From assembly GCA_945948775.1 (NCBI GenBank), contig CAMFCK010000063.1:1-6117 (forward strand): a stretch of 6,117 nt of DNA, given 5' to 3'. Positions 1-5,599 of the stretch are shown piece by piece. Both the position numbers and the translations under genes were made by a program. Origin of the DNA: an uncultured Clostridia bacterium. GTDB taxonomy: Bacteria; Bacillota; Clostridia; UBA1381. Within the stretch, counting starts at the first letter, position 1; each line of letters starts with the position of its first letter. The notes below the pieces were generated by a model. It saw only the letters and a program-made list of their open reading frames with translations, made no database searches and had not been told where the DNA came from.

Positions 1-456
1 ATCATTTATAAGCGCTCTCGCTATGGCAACGCGCTGTGCCATACCTCCGCTTATCTGATGCGGATATGCCTTTTCAAACCCCGAAAGCCCGACCATATCA
101 ATATATTCTGACACCTTGTTCTTTTTTTCTCTGTAAATATGTCTTGCCTTCAGTCCGGAAGCAATGTTTTGTTCAACGGTGAGCCAATCAAAAAGACTAC
201 CCTGCTGAAAAACATATCCTCGCTTCGGATCCGGACCCTTTATCTCCTCATCGCCAAGAAAAAGCTTTCCGGATTGTGGAGTATCAAGACCGGCAATGAG
301 TCTTAAAAGTGTAGTTTTACCACAGCCGGAGGAACCGATTATTGATATAAATTCACCTTTTCTTACAGTGAGATTTATATTATTTAGCGCATTTACGGAA
401 TTCTCTCCATCTGAATATGTACGGTATACACTCTGTATGCTTAAAATATCACTCAT
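1..456 (-). CDS. Nitrate/sulfonate/taurine-type ABC transporter ATPase (partial, C-terminus beyond window)
   Basis: Cytoplasmic ATPase that would energise the importer encoded by the two genes before it. 152 residues are visible, reading open to base 1. Walker A is GSSGCGKT at residues 41-48, the Q-loop is FQQGSLFDW at about 83-91, and the signature SGGMAQR at 136-142 is followed by VAIARALIND. Walker B, D-loop and H-switch lie outside the window. The order of motifs and the FDWLTVEQN stretch after the Q-loop fit the SsuB/TauB/NrtD group (COG1116); full proteins are about 250 residues, so roughly 100 are missing. The ATG at 456-454 overlaps the permease stop as ATGA, and AGGGGG lies just upstream, so translation is probably coupled. 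The substrate cannot be assigned from the ATPase. Confidence 0.95.
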   Translation of the reverse strand, partial: MSDILSIQSVYRTYSDGENSVNALNNINLTVRKGEFISIIGSSGCGKTTLLRLIAGLDTPQSGKLFLGDEEIKGPDPKRGYVFQQGSLFDWLTVEQNIASGLKARHIYREKKNKVSEYIDMVGLSGFEKAYPHQISGGMAQRVAIARALIND

Positions 457-1475
457 TTTACAAGCCCCCTTTGCCAACGAAGTATACGGGCTTCTATTAA
501 TCCCACAAGCTTTGTTATCAGGCTGAACAAAACAGCCATTACAAGGATTGCCGCAAAGACCTTGTAGTAAGCGCTCCATACTTTAGATGCATTTATATAA
601 TATCCAAGACCTCCGGGCTGTCCCATCATCTCTGCCATTACAAGCGTAGTAAAAGCGAAGGCATTCGCCGTTTTTATACCTGTAAAAATCTGAGGCATTG
701 CATGAGGCACTGCTACATGAAACACAAGATACAGTGTCTTTCCACCGAGTGTTCTTGCCGCTTCAAACTGTGCTTTCGGCGTGCTTTGCACTCCCGATGC
801 AGTGAGCGATGCCACAGGAAACCATGCACATATTACAATCAGAAACGCTGCTGCCGAAAACGGAGTGGGGAACAGCGTCAGTGCAAAAGGCATCCATGCA
901 ACTGCCGGTATGACACCGGTAATATTCAATATAGGCGATACCCAATAATATGCTTTCGGAAACCAGCCTATCAGCACTCCGGTAGTAACACCGAATGCCA
1001 CACCGACAGAAAATCCGACTGCAAACAGTCTTAATGAATACAAAGTATTTTGCAGTATATATCCGCTTTCCGCAAGAAAGGCTTCAATAATTCCGGCAGG
1101 TCCAGGAAAGAACGGCTGAGGAAGGTATTGAAGCTTCGTTCCCAGAACATCCCAAACCGCAAGAGCAATTCCTACGGCAAATCTGAATGCAGCTCTTTTT
1201 TCATATTTACTGCGGCGTTCTATATCAAAGTATGAAAAAATTCCTATAAGCAGATAAACCGCCGCAAGTGCAAGCAGCACAAGCCTGTATGCACTGTTAA
1301 TATTAAAAGTAAAGCCTCCGACGGAGTAATCCTTTATTTTTACACCCGGTGCAATCTGTGGCACAAAAAGATTTATTAATATAGCTATTATAAATCCGGC
1401 AACCGAAAATGCCGTCCATGCTATAAATTTCAGCTGCCCCCGAAACTGGAACAGCTCTTTTTTCAAACTGCTCAA
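453..1475 (-). CDS. ABC importer permease, nitrate/sulfonate/taurine type, with N-terminal membrane extension
   Basis: Inner-membrane channel subunit, 340 residues. The C-terminal part (about 135-330) is a BPD_transp_1 domain with several hydrophobic helices. Its EAA loop, contacting the ATPase, lies at about 238-258 (EAARTLGG, then VP). The motif YLPQPFFPGP near 117-126 is typical just before the core of SsuC/TauC/NrtB proteins. Those are usually about 250-280 residues; here about 80 extra N-terminal residues add two predicted helices (about 16-38 and 62-83) with a short outer loop between them. The start is TTG at 1475-1473, preceded by AGAGGTGA at good spacing; no in-frame ATG fits better. 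It begins 15 bases after the binding-protein stop and ends in an ATGA overlap with the ATPase, so it is the middle gene of a three-gene operon. Confidence 0.95.
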   Translation of the reverse strand: MSSLKKELFQFRGQLKFIAWTAFSVAGFIIAILINLFVPQIAPGVKIKDYSVGGFTFNINSAYRLVLLALAAVYLLIGIFSYFDIERRSKYEKRAAFRFAVGIALAVWDVLGTKLQYLPQPFFPGPAGIIEAFLAESGYILQNTLYSLRLFAVGFSVGVAFGVTTGVLIGWFPKAYYWVSPILNITGVIPAVAWMPFALTLFPTPFSAAAFLIVICAWFPVASLTASGVQSTPKAQFEAARTLGGKTLYLVFHVAVPHAMPQIFTGIKTANAFAFTTLVMAEMMGQPGGLGYYINASKVWSAYYKVFAAILVMAVLFSLITKLVGLIEARILRWQRGLVK

Positions 1476-1490
1476 ATGAAATCACCTCTG

Positions 1491-2549
1491 CTATTTACCG
1501 AGACTCAAATCAACCTTTTCATAGATACTTTCAGCAAATTTTTCAGGTTCAGTTGTAAGATAACCAATATCATACAATGCATTCACAAAATATTTAACAT
1601 CAGCCGCTACATCCTGCTTATTACTGCTCCGATCAGCCTCCGACGGATATGTATAGCTCTTTACAAGTTCAACCGCCAGATCTTTATCATCAATTTGCGA
1701 ATACTTGCCTTTAATTATGATGTCAACCGTTTCATCAGGATTATTGCTTATCCAATCCTGAGCCTTCTGAAGCGCACGCAAAAGCGCTGAAATCTTTTCG
1801 GGCTCATCCTTTAACACCTTATCCGAAGCATAAAGGAAGCAGCAATATTTTCCTGCAAATGCCGGATCTGTTGACAGGTCAAATATAACCTTTGCTTTTC
1901 CTGCCTTTTCTGCTACGCTTCCGAGAGGATCCCACATTGCTGCCACATCAATTTGACCGCTGTAAAGAGCCTCAAGCTCCAGATTGCCGTCTGAGAACGG
2001 TAAGAATGTTACCTCGCCATCCTCCTGCAGAGCGGAAATCCCTGCCTGCTCTACCCATACGCTTGCTACCTGATGAGGAGTTCCTCCGATTTCATCTACG
2101 CCGATTTTTTTACCCTTTAAATCCTTGGCAGTCTTAATATCGGAATCGGGGCGAACCACAAATTTGATACAACCGTTATGAAGTCCGTCAACCACTTTTA
2201 CCTTAACGCCCTGTTCAATGGAAGGGAAGAATTGAAAATCACCGTTGACAATAGGTATTGTTCCATTATTCAAGCCGATTTTTCTTGTTTCAAAATCTGC
2301 GGAAATCAGATTAACATCAAAGCCCTCTTCGGCAAAAAAGCCTTTCTCGTATGCTATGTAAATCGGTGCTCCGCAAAGCGCACCGTCAAGGGCGGGAATA
2401 TCAATTTTTCCGTACTTGTATTCTGTATTGTCGGCTGCCGTACTGCCGGCAGAATGATTAGTGTTCGTTGTTGAGTTTTGACTGCCGCATGCTGCAAGCG
2501 ATAGGCAGAGTGTCAATGCCAACACAAGAACAAGAGATATTTTTTTCAT
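1491..2549 (-). CDS. ABC importer substrate-binding lipoprotein, NMT1/SsuA/TauA-like
   Basis: 352-residue binding protein that should be tethered to the outer face of the membrane and deliver ligand to the downstream permease. Residues 1-20 are a lipoprotein signal peptide with lipobox LAAC and lipidated C21; a Ser/Thr/Asn-rich linker follows. The mature part is an NMT1-like periplasmic-binding fold (COG0715): GAPIYIAYEKGFFAEEGF at about 60-77, DLKGKKIGVDEIGG at 143-156, GQIDVAAMWDP at 198-208. Mature cysteines are C59 (ALCGAP), C127 (LHNGCIK) and the adjacent C236-C237 (KYCCFLY). C59 and C127 are in loops that line the cleft in this fold, so they may touch ligand. The ATG at 2549 has AAAGGA ten bases upstream. 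Family members carry nitrate, sulfonates, taurine, pyrimidines and others; no specific substrate can be given. Confidence 0.93.
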   Translation of the reverse strand: MKKISLVLVLALTLCLSLAACGSQNSTTNTNHSAGSTAADNTEYKYGKIDIPALDGALCGAPIYIAYEKGFFAEEGFDVNLISADFETRKIGLNNGTIPIVNGDFQFFPSIEQGVKVKVVDGLHNGCIKFVVRPDSDIKTAKDLKGKKIGVDEIGGTPHQVASVWVEQAGISALQEDGEVTFLPFSDGNLELEALYSGQIDVAAMWDPLGSVAEKAGKAKVIFDLSTDPAFAGKYCCFLYASDKVLKDEPEKISALLRALQKAQDWISNNPDETVDIIIKGKYSQIDDKDLAVELVKSYTYPSEADRSSNKQDVAADVKYFVNALYDIGYLTTEPEKFAESIYEKVDLSLGK

Positions 2550-2571
2550 AACTTAATCATCCTTTCAATTT

Positions 2572-2613
2572 AAAAAAGCTGTTTTACTCGGCATCTGCGC
2601 CTCATAAAACAGC
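2572..2613 (-). terminator. Intrinsic terminator after the small gene, just before the importer operon
   Basis: Read on the minus strand: a perfect 9-bp stem GCTGTTTTA/TAAAACAGC (2613-2605 with 2586-2578) with an 18-base loop, followed at once by six T (2577-2572). The loop holds a minor GGC/GCC stem. It begins 11 bases past the small gene's stop and ends 22 bases before the binding-protein ATG, leaving no room for a promoter between. Either transcription starts inside the hairpin or the structure acts as an attenuator. Confidence 0.8.
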
Positions 2614-2632
2614 CTCTGATTTTTTCAGTCAA
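2604..2632 (-). promoter_or_regulatory. Candidate promoter of the binding-protein operon, embedded in the upstream terminator
   Basis: The -35 TTGACT (2632-2627, five of six to consensus) and -10 TTTTAT (2609-2604, four of six) are separated by exactly 17 bases. The -35 overlaps the last codons of the small upstream gene, and the -10 lies mostly inside the upstream arm of the terminator hairpin. Transcription would begin near 2597, inside the hairpin loop, so its own RNA would lack the left arm and could not terminate there. The spacer holds a small dyad, CTGA-N5-TCAG (2628-2616), a possible operator. The -10 is weak; read-through from upstream is the alternative. Confidence 0.5.
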
Positions 2633-2840
2633 CTATTTTTTCTGTAACATCATATTTATAATCCGAAATTCTTTCGCCAATGCCGTTAGGGAGAAATACT
2701 CTAAGCAGGTCGCGTTTTTCGGCGGGCAAGGCTATATGTGTATATGCGAGTCCGCTGAAAGGCGTGAGATGCAACGAGCATTTCTTCCAAACTTGCACAT
2801 TCGATTGATATTTATCATAATCAACAGCAAGCTGTAACAA
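2625..2840 (-). CDS. Small protein of unknown function, probably with a frameshifted 5' end
   Basis: I do not recognise this protein. The open frame gives 71 residues from a TTG at 2840 to TGA at 2627-2625, with a soluble-looking, protein-like sequence (SGLAYTHIALPAEKRDLLRV, then FLPNGIGERISDYKYD) and no clear membrane segment or signal peptide. The TTG has no good ribosome site: the nearest GGAG is 16 bases away. A much better start, GGAGGT six bases before ATG at 2866, lies in another frame and reads only 44 codons. One extra A in the A5 run just downstream (2847-2851) would join that ATG to this frame and give about 80 residues beginning MYGAKKKTILLQLAVDYDKY. It may therefore be a pseudogene, a slippage-expressed gene or a sequence error. 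Its promoter and terminator look intact, and it sits between the two ABC operons. Confidence 0.55.
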   Translation of the reverse strand: MLQLAVDYDKYQSNVQVWKKCSLHLTPFSGLAYTHIALPAEKRDLLRVFLPNGIGERISDYKYDVTEKIVD

Positions 2841-2863
2841 AATCGTTTTCTTTTTGCTCCGTA

Positions 2864-2878
2864 CATTATTTTACCTCC
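2864..2878 (-). promoter_or_regulatory. Strong ribosome binding site and ATG out of frame with the small gene body
   Basis: GGAGGT (2878-2873), six bases, then ATG (2866-2864). This is the best translation start between the two operons. Its frame reads MYGAKRKRF and stops after 44 codons, with a composition unlike a normal protein, while the frame one base behind stays open to 2625. Confidence 0.7.
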
Positions 2879-2913
2879 GCCAAGGAATCATATCAAACAT
2901 ATATATTATATAT

Positions 2914-2942
2914 ATTTTAACATAGAACGATCTATTTGTCTA
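2914..2942 (-). promoter_or_regulatory. Candidate sigma-A promoter for the small gene
   Basis: -35 TAGACA (2942-2937) and -10 TAAAAT (2919-2914), each five of six to consensus, with a 17-base spacer. Transcription would start near 2907, giving a leader of about 40 bases to the ATG at 2866. A second TATAAT lies at 2910-2905 but has no matching -35. The extended -35, AATTAGACA, is identical to that of the promoter at 5295-5323. Confidence 0.65.
2922..2935. repeat. Dyad ATAGA-N4-TCTAT in the promoter spacer, possible operator
   Basis: Perfect 5-bp arms (2922-2926 and 2931-2935) around ACGA, wholly inside the 17-base spacer of the promoter at 2914-2942. A repressor or spacer-twisting activator could bind here, but I recognise no known operator sequence. 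Confidence 0.5.
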
Positions 2943-2960
2943 ATTGTTATTATTTAGACA
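2937..2960. repeat. Inverted repeat TGTCTAA-N10-TTAGACA after the MacB-type ATPase gene
   Basis: Perfect 7-bp arms (2937-2943 and 2954-2960), starting three bases past the ATPase stop. One arm contains the -35 TAGACA of the next promoter. No T-run follows on the minus strand, so it is not a normal intrinsic terminator; it could be a weak 3'-end hairpin or an operator over the -35. Confidence 0.55.
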
Positions 2961-2963
2961 TCG

Positions 2964-3650
2964 TTATAGTTTCAGCTTATTACCAAATACTTCTCTTAGT
3001 GTCCCCTCACTTAATTCATATACAAAATCGCTGTAGCTTTGTGTATCGTTCTCGTGAGTTACCATAATTACAGCAGTTCCTTGGACTGCTATCTTTTTAA
3101 ATATTTCTATTACCTCTTTAGTGTTTTTTCTGTCCAGATCGCTCGTAGGCTCATCTGCAAGAATAATCTTAGGACTGTTTATAAGAGCGCGTGCTATAAC
3201 AGCTCTGCGTCTTTCGCCGCCCGAAAGACTGTTTGGGTAGCAGTTTGACAGTTCTCCGATACCAAGCTGCATAATCAAATCTGACGCTCTTTTTTTTACA
3301 TCATCAGCGTTATGCGTAAAAACATAAGGCAGGCAAACATTATCGATTACCGTGAGATTTGATAGAAGGCTCTGCCCTTGAGGAATATATCCTATCTTTG
3401 TGCTTCTTATGAGGGAAATTTCTTTATCAGTCAGTCCCGACAGAGGTTGAGATTCAATAAAGACTTCTCCATCAGTAGGAGTCTGCAAGCCTGCAATAAT
3501 ACTTAAAAGCGTGCTTTTACCGCTTCCGGAGCATCCGACTATGCTGATAAATTCACCTGTTTTGGCAGTGAAATTCACATTATTTAAAGCCGCAAAGCTT
3601 TTGCCACCGCGTTTGTATTCTTTTGTAAGATCGCTTACTTTCAGCAGCAT
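2964..3650 (-). CDS. MacB/LolD-type ABC transporter ATPase
   Basis: 228-residue complete cytoplasmic ATPase, the partner of the FtsX-domain permease just upstream. All motifs are present: Walker A GCSGSGKS at 39-46, Q-loop Q91 (IGYIPQGQSLL), signature LSGGERRR at 142-149, Walker B IILADE at 162-167, D-loop SDLD at 170-173 and H-switch H199 (MVTHE). The LSGGERRRAVIARALI and LADEPTSDLD stretches and the length place it in the MacB/LolD/FtsE group (COG1136), whose members drive conformational change across the membrane rather than classical channel transport. The ATG at 3650 is two bases after the permease stop, and its ribosome site (GAGGAGGAA) lies inside the last permease codons, so the two are translationally coupled. 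No clear terminator follows; read-through toward the small gene is possible. Confidence 0.95.
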   Translation of the reverse strand: MLLKVSDLTKEYKRGGKSFAALNNVNFTAKTGEFISIVGCSGSGKSTLLSIIAGLQTPTDGEVFIESQPLSGLTDKEISLIRSTKIGYIPQGQSLLSNLTVIDNVCLPYVFTHNADDVKKRASDLIMQLGIGELSNCYPNSLSGGERRRAVIARALINSPKIILADEPTSDLDRKNTKEVIEIFKKIAVQGTAVIMVTHENDTQSYSDFVYELSEGTLREVFGNKLKL

Positions 3651-3652
3651 TT

Positions 3653-4876
3653 TTATTCCTCCTCCCGCATAGTCAGATAAGTTTCCGATTTACTGATTTT
3701 GACGGCAGAATTTATGGCAGCTGCCGGGCCTACAGCTATAGAGATTAAAAGACTTGCTGCCAATATCAAAATTACAGTGCCGACTCCCGGCTGCAAATAC
3801 GGCAATCCAATACTGTCTGATATATATGTACTGAAAGGAAAAATCAATATTGACGACAGAATTGTTCCTGCCAATCCGCCCGATATACTTACAATTAAGG
3901 CTTCCTTAAAAATAACCGATAGTACATAACGCTTTGACGCACCAAGTGCCCGTATAACAGACAATTCTTTTTTTCGTTCATTTACCGTAATTGAAAAAAC
4001 AACCGACAGTACTATCAGAACAATCAGTAAAAGCATTGCGGCAAAAATGTATAGAAACCATATAAAAGCTCCCAGATTTTCCGAAATATCTGTCATCATG
4101 TTTTTTGTCTTTATTACCTGCAATCCGTCTATATTTGCTCTTATATTATGTATAACTTCATCAGCTTCAAAGCCCGGAGCAACTTTTACAAGCACAGTGG
4201 ATACCATATTATCGGGATCAATGTTTTCCGTAAAAGAAAATCCTTTTTCCTTTGCCGCATAAAACAAATTCTTTAATGTAGTCATATTTGCGAATACAGT
4301 TTGGTCAATTCCCGTTCCTGTTTCCTCAAGCTTTGCGGCAACAGGATATGTCTTATCAAAAAATTTGAGTTTTTCTCCGTCTTCAACCGTAATGTCGTTT
4401 CCGACAATTAATGCACCGTCAGAAACATTTCCTTCATAAATATTCTTAATCCATGGCTGAACCGTAAAATCCGTATTTGGATCAAATCCAATAAACTGCA
4501 CAGGTATATCGCAGCAATCCTGACTTGTTGACGTGAGAAAAAACTGTGAAGATGCTTTTTCAACACCCTGTATCTGTGCAATACCGTTCGCAAGCTCTTT
4601 ATCAAAGTAAAAATAATTCGGCTCGCCCTTAATCAGAATGTTTTCCATGTCGGAGTTGGCTCCGAGAGGCACAATCATCAAATCTGCTCCAAACCTTGAC
4701 TTTATACTGTTAAGACCGTTTCGCAAATTTACGGCAAGAATAGTGCCTCCAAACAAAACAAAGGAAAGTATTCCGACAAGTATAATAAGTCCTGCAGTCC
4801 TAAACGGCTTTCTTTTTAAATTTTTTACGGCCAGGTCAGCTGATCCTAATTCCTTCATTTTTGCTTTTTTCTCCAT
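3653..4876 (-). CDS. MacB/FtsX-type ABC transporter permease
   Basis: 407-residue membrane protein with the MacB layout: a short cytoplasmic start (VKNLKRKPFRTAG), TM1 at about 27-49, a large extracytoplasmic domain at about 50-268, then three helices at about 270-297, 318-346 and 366-390 forming an FtsX domain (PF02687) with the usual NERKKELSVIRALGASKR loop. The only cysteines are the adjacent C121-C122 (QDCCDIPVQFIGFDP) in the outer domain. The start is uncertain: ATG at 4876 overlaps the DUF4418-like gene by 41 bases and has no clear ribosome site; ATG at 4858 (MKELGSAD) has GGAG 12 bases upstream and a 23-base overlap. Either way coupling with the gene before is likely. Such permeases serve in export, lipoprotein release or signalling; the direction and cargo here are unknown. 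Confidence 0.93.
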   Translation of the reverse strand: MEKKAKMKELGSADLAVKNLKRKPFRTAGLIILVGILSFVLFGGTILAVNLRNGLNSIKSRFGADLMIVPLGANSDMENILIKGEPNYFYFDKELANGIAQIQGVEKASSQFFLTSTSQDCCDIPVQFIGFDPNTDFTVQPWIKNIYEGNVSDGALIVGNDITVEDGEKLKFFDKTYPVAAKLEETGTGIDQTVFANMTTLKNLFYAAKEKGFSFTENIDPDNMVSTVLVKVAPGFEADEVIHNIRANIDGLQVIKTKNMMTDISENLGAFIWFLYIFAAMLLLIVLIVLSVVFSITVNERKKELSVIRALGASKRYVLSVIFKEALIVSISGGLAGTILSSILIFPFSTYISDSIGLPYLQPGVGTVILILAASLLISIAVGPAAAINSAVKISKSETYLTMREEE

Positions 4877-5273
4877 TTCTGTAAGTATTTATGATATTTA
4901 TAACTGTCAAAGCAAACACCACAGCACTTAAAATACTGAGTGCCGGAAGCGCAACCGCATGGCAATGCATATGCTTACCATCGCATACGCCAATAAGAAA
5001 GCTTGGAATCAAAAACGCAACAATACTGTTTAAAATAACTGAGATGTTAAGACCAATTCTTGTTTTTGCAGATGCCGATATTGCCGAAAGTAATCCCAAT
5101 ATACTGATTACAATTCCAATTCCCAATTCAGCGCGCGCTGTCTGGTAACACTTCATATACATTTCCGATTGTTCGGGTATGCAAACATGAAATATTGTAA
5201 ACGGACCAATTGCAATAAGCAACCCTAAAACAAAAATTAAAGCTCCAAAAATAATATTTTTCTTCATAGTCAT
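4836..5273 (-). CDS. DUF4418-like four-helix membrane protein with extracytoplasmic Cys/His/Met clusters
   Basis: 145-residue membrane protein of unknown function resembling the DUF4418 family (PF14387), recalled from its motifs. Four helices at about 7-29, 49-67, 73-95 and 107-129. Positive residues at the N-terminus (KK), between TM2 and TM3 (KTR) and at the C-terminus put both ends inside. The two outer loops then hold C31, M38, M40, C42 and C97, H101, M102, H103, C104, H105: a cluster that could bind a soft metal or form disulfides. I chose ATG 5273 because AGAAAGG lies five bases upstream and the promoter at 5295-5323 would start RNA near 5288, after the longer candidate ATG at 5291. ATG 5267 (MKKNI) is also possible. 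It is the first gene of an operon with the MacB-type permease and ATPase, so it is probably an accessory subunit of that transporter. Confidence 0.85.
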   Translation of the reverse strand: MTMKKNIIFGALIFVLGLLIAIGPFTIFHVCIPEQSEMYMKCYQTARAELGIGIVISILGLLSAISASAKTRIGLNISVILNSIVAFLIPSFLIGVCDGKHMHCHAVALPALSILSAVVFALTVINIINTYRNGEKSKNEGIRIS

Positions 5274-5294
5274 AATCGCCTTTCTATACATTTA

Positions 5295-5323
5295 ATTATA
5301 TGACCGAACACCGTTTCTGTCTA
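5295..5323 (-). promoter_or_regulatory. Sigma-A promoter of the DUF4418-like/MacB-type operon
   Basis: -35 TAGACA (5323-5318, five of six), 17-base spacer, -10 TATAAT (5300-5295, perfect). Transcription would begin near 5288, giving a leader of about 15 bases that just contains the ribosome site AGAAAGG before ATG 5273. This is the strongest promoter match in the window. Confidence 0.8.
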
Positions 5324-5335
5324 ATTCCGAATACC
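5304..5335 (-). repeat. Direct repeat GGTRTTCGG around the operon promoter, possible regulator site
   Basis: GGTATTCGG (5335-5327) ends three bases upstream of the -35, and GGTGTTCGG (5312-5304) lies in the spacer. They match at eight of nine bases and are 23 bp apart, about two helical turns, so a dimeric or cooperative regulator could bind both on one face. The upstream copy also sits in a short dyad, ATTC-C-GAAT (5324-5332). I know no regulator with this site. Confidence 0.5.
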
Positions 5336-5443
5336 TATATATATTCATAAACACATTCTATACCATCTGCTTTGTGATATAGAAAATTCCATATATAATT
5401 CAAACTCGTTCGTGTTCTAATCTACTAATTTATTTAATGACCA

Positions 5444-5477
5444 CAAATAAATATTTTGCTCTCAAAATATCTATTTG
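5444..5477. repeat. Inverted repeat 1 of the metA-DUF4418 spacer
   Basis: Arms ATATTTTG (5451-5458) and CAAAATAT (5463-5470) around CTCT, extended after one mismatch by CAAATA (5444-5449) and TATTTG (5472-5477): 14 of 15 pairs. It is A/T-rich and lies about 120 bp upstream of the promoter. No clean T-run follows on either strand. Confidence 0.6.
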
Positions 5478-5498
5478 GCAGACTTTATCAATGCGAAC

Positions 5499-5523
5499 TG
5501 TGTAAAATCTTTGATTTTACACA
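5499..5523. repeat. Inverted repeat 2 of the metA-DUF4418 spacer, 11-bp perfect arms
   Basis: Arms TGTGTAAAATC (5499-5509) and GATTTTACACA (5513-5523) with a three-base loop. On the minus strand six T lie before the hairpin, not after it, so it would not act as an intrinsic terminator for metA. It could be an operator or part of a repeated extragenic palindrome. Confidence 0.7.
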
Positions 5524-5552
5524 AAAAATTTTGACAATAGTCATAATTTTTC

Positions 5553-5577
5553 CAAATGCGATTGGAAATCGCATTTG
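5553..5577. repeat. Inverted repeat 3, hairpin 22 bases past metA
   Basis: Perfect 10-bp arms CAAATGCGAT (5553-5562) and ATCGCATTTG (5568-5577) with a five-base loop. From its place it could end or protect the metA mRNA, but on the minus strand GAAAAATT follows, not a T-run. An imperfect terminator or mRNA 3'-end stabiliser is possible. Confidence 0.65.
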
Positions 5578-5599
5578 TTCAGTGAGCATTATTTAAAAC

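Noticed and set aside
702..1034. Plus-strand open frame of 110 codons
   Set aside because: It lies wholly inside the permease gene on the other strand, is rich in Cys, Arg and Lys in an unnatural way, and has no ribosome site.
1476..1790. Plus-strand open frame of 104 codons
   Set aside because: It is antisense to the C-terminal part of the binding protein gene, which has full family motifs; no ribosome site or recognisable protein.
2844..2866. Programmed -1 ribosomal frameshift in the small gene
   Set aside because: The codons in the ATG frame (GCA AAA AGA AAA CGA) do not give a proper X XXY YYZ slippery site, and I see no clear pseudoknot after it. A simple indel or slippage in the A-run is simpler.
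2550..2907. TPP or guanidine riboswitch before the NMT1-like importer
   Set aside because: Such riboswitches control some related importers, but the conserved CUGAGA and CCUGAUCUGG elements of TPP and the paired ACGR loops of guanidine-II are absent. The stretch mostly reads as coding sequence.
4638..4931. Plus-strand open frame of 97 codons across the MacB-type permease/DUF4418-like junction
   Set aside because: Antisense to two well-supported genes and not protein-like.
5274..5291. Longer start of the DUF4418-like gene at ATG 5291
   Set aside because: It has no ribosome site and would lie at or upstream of the predicted transcription start near 5288.
5553..5577. Classical intrinsic terminator for metA
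   Set aside because: The hairpin is perfect, but GAAAAATT follows on the minus strand instead of a T-run, so it is listed only as an inverted repeat.
5444..5577. CRISPR array
   Set aside because: The three palindromes differ in sequence; there are no identical repeats with unique spacers and no cas genes.
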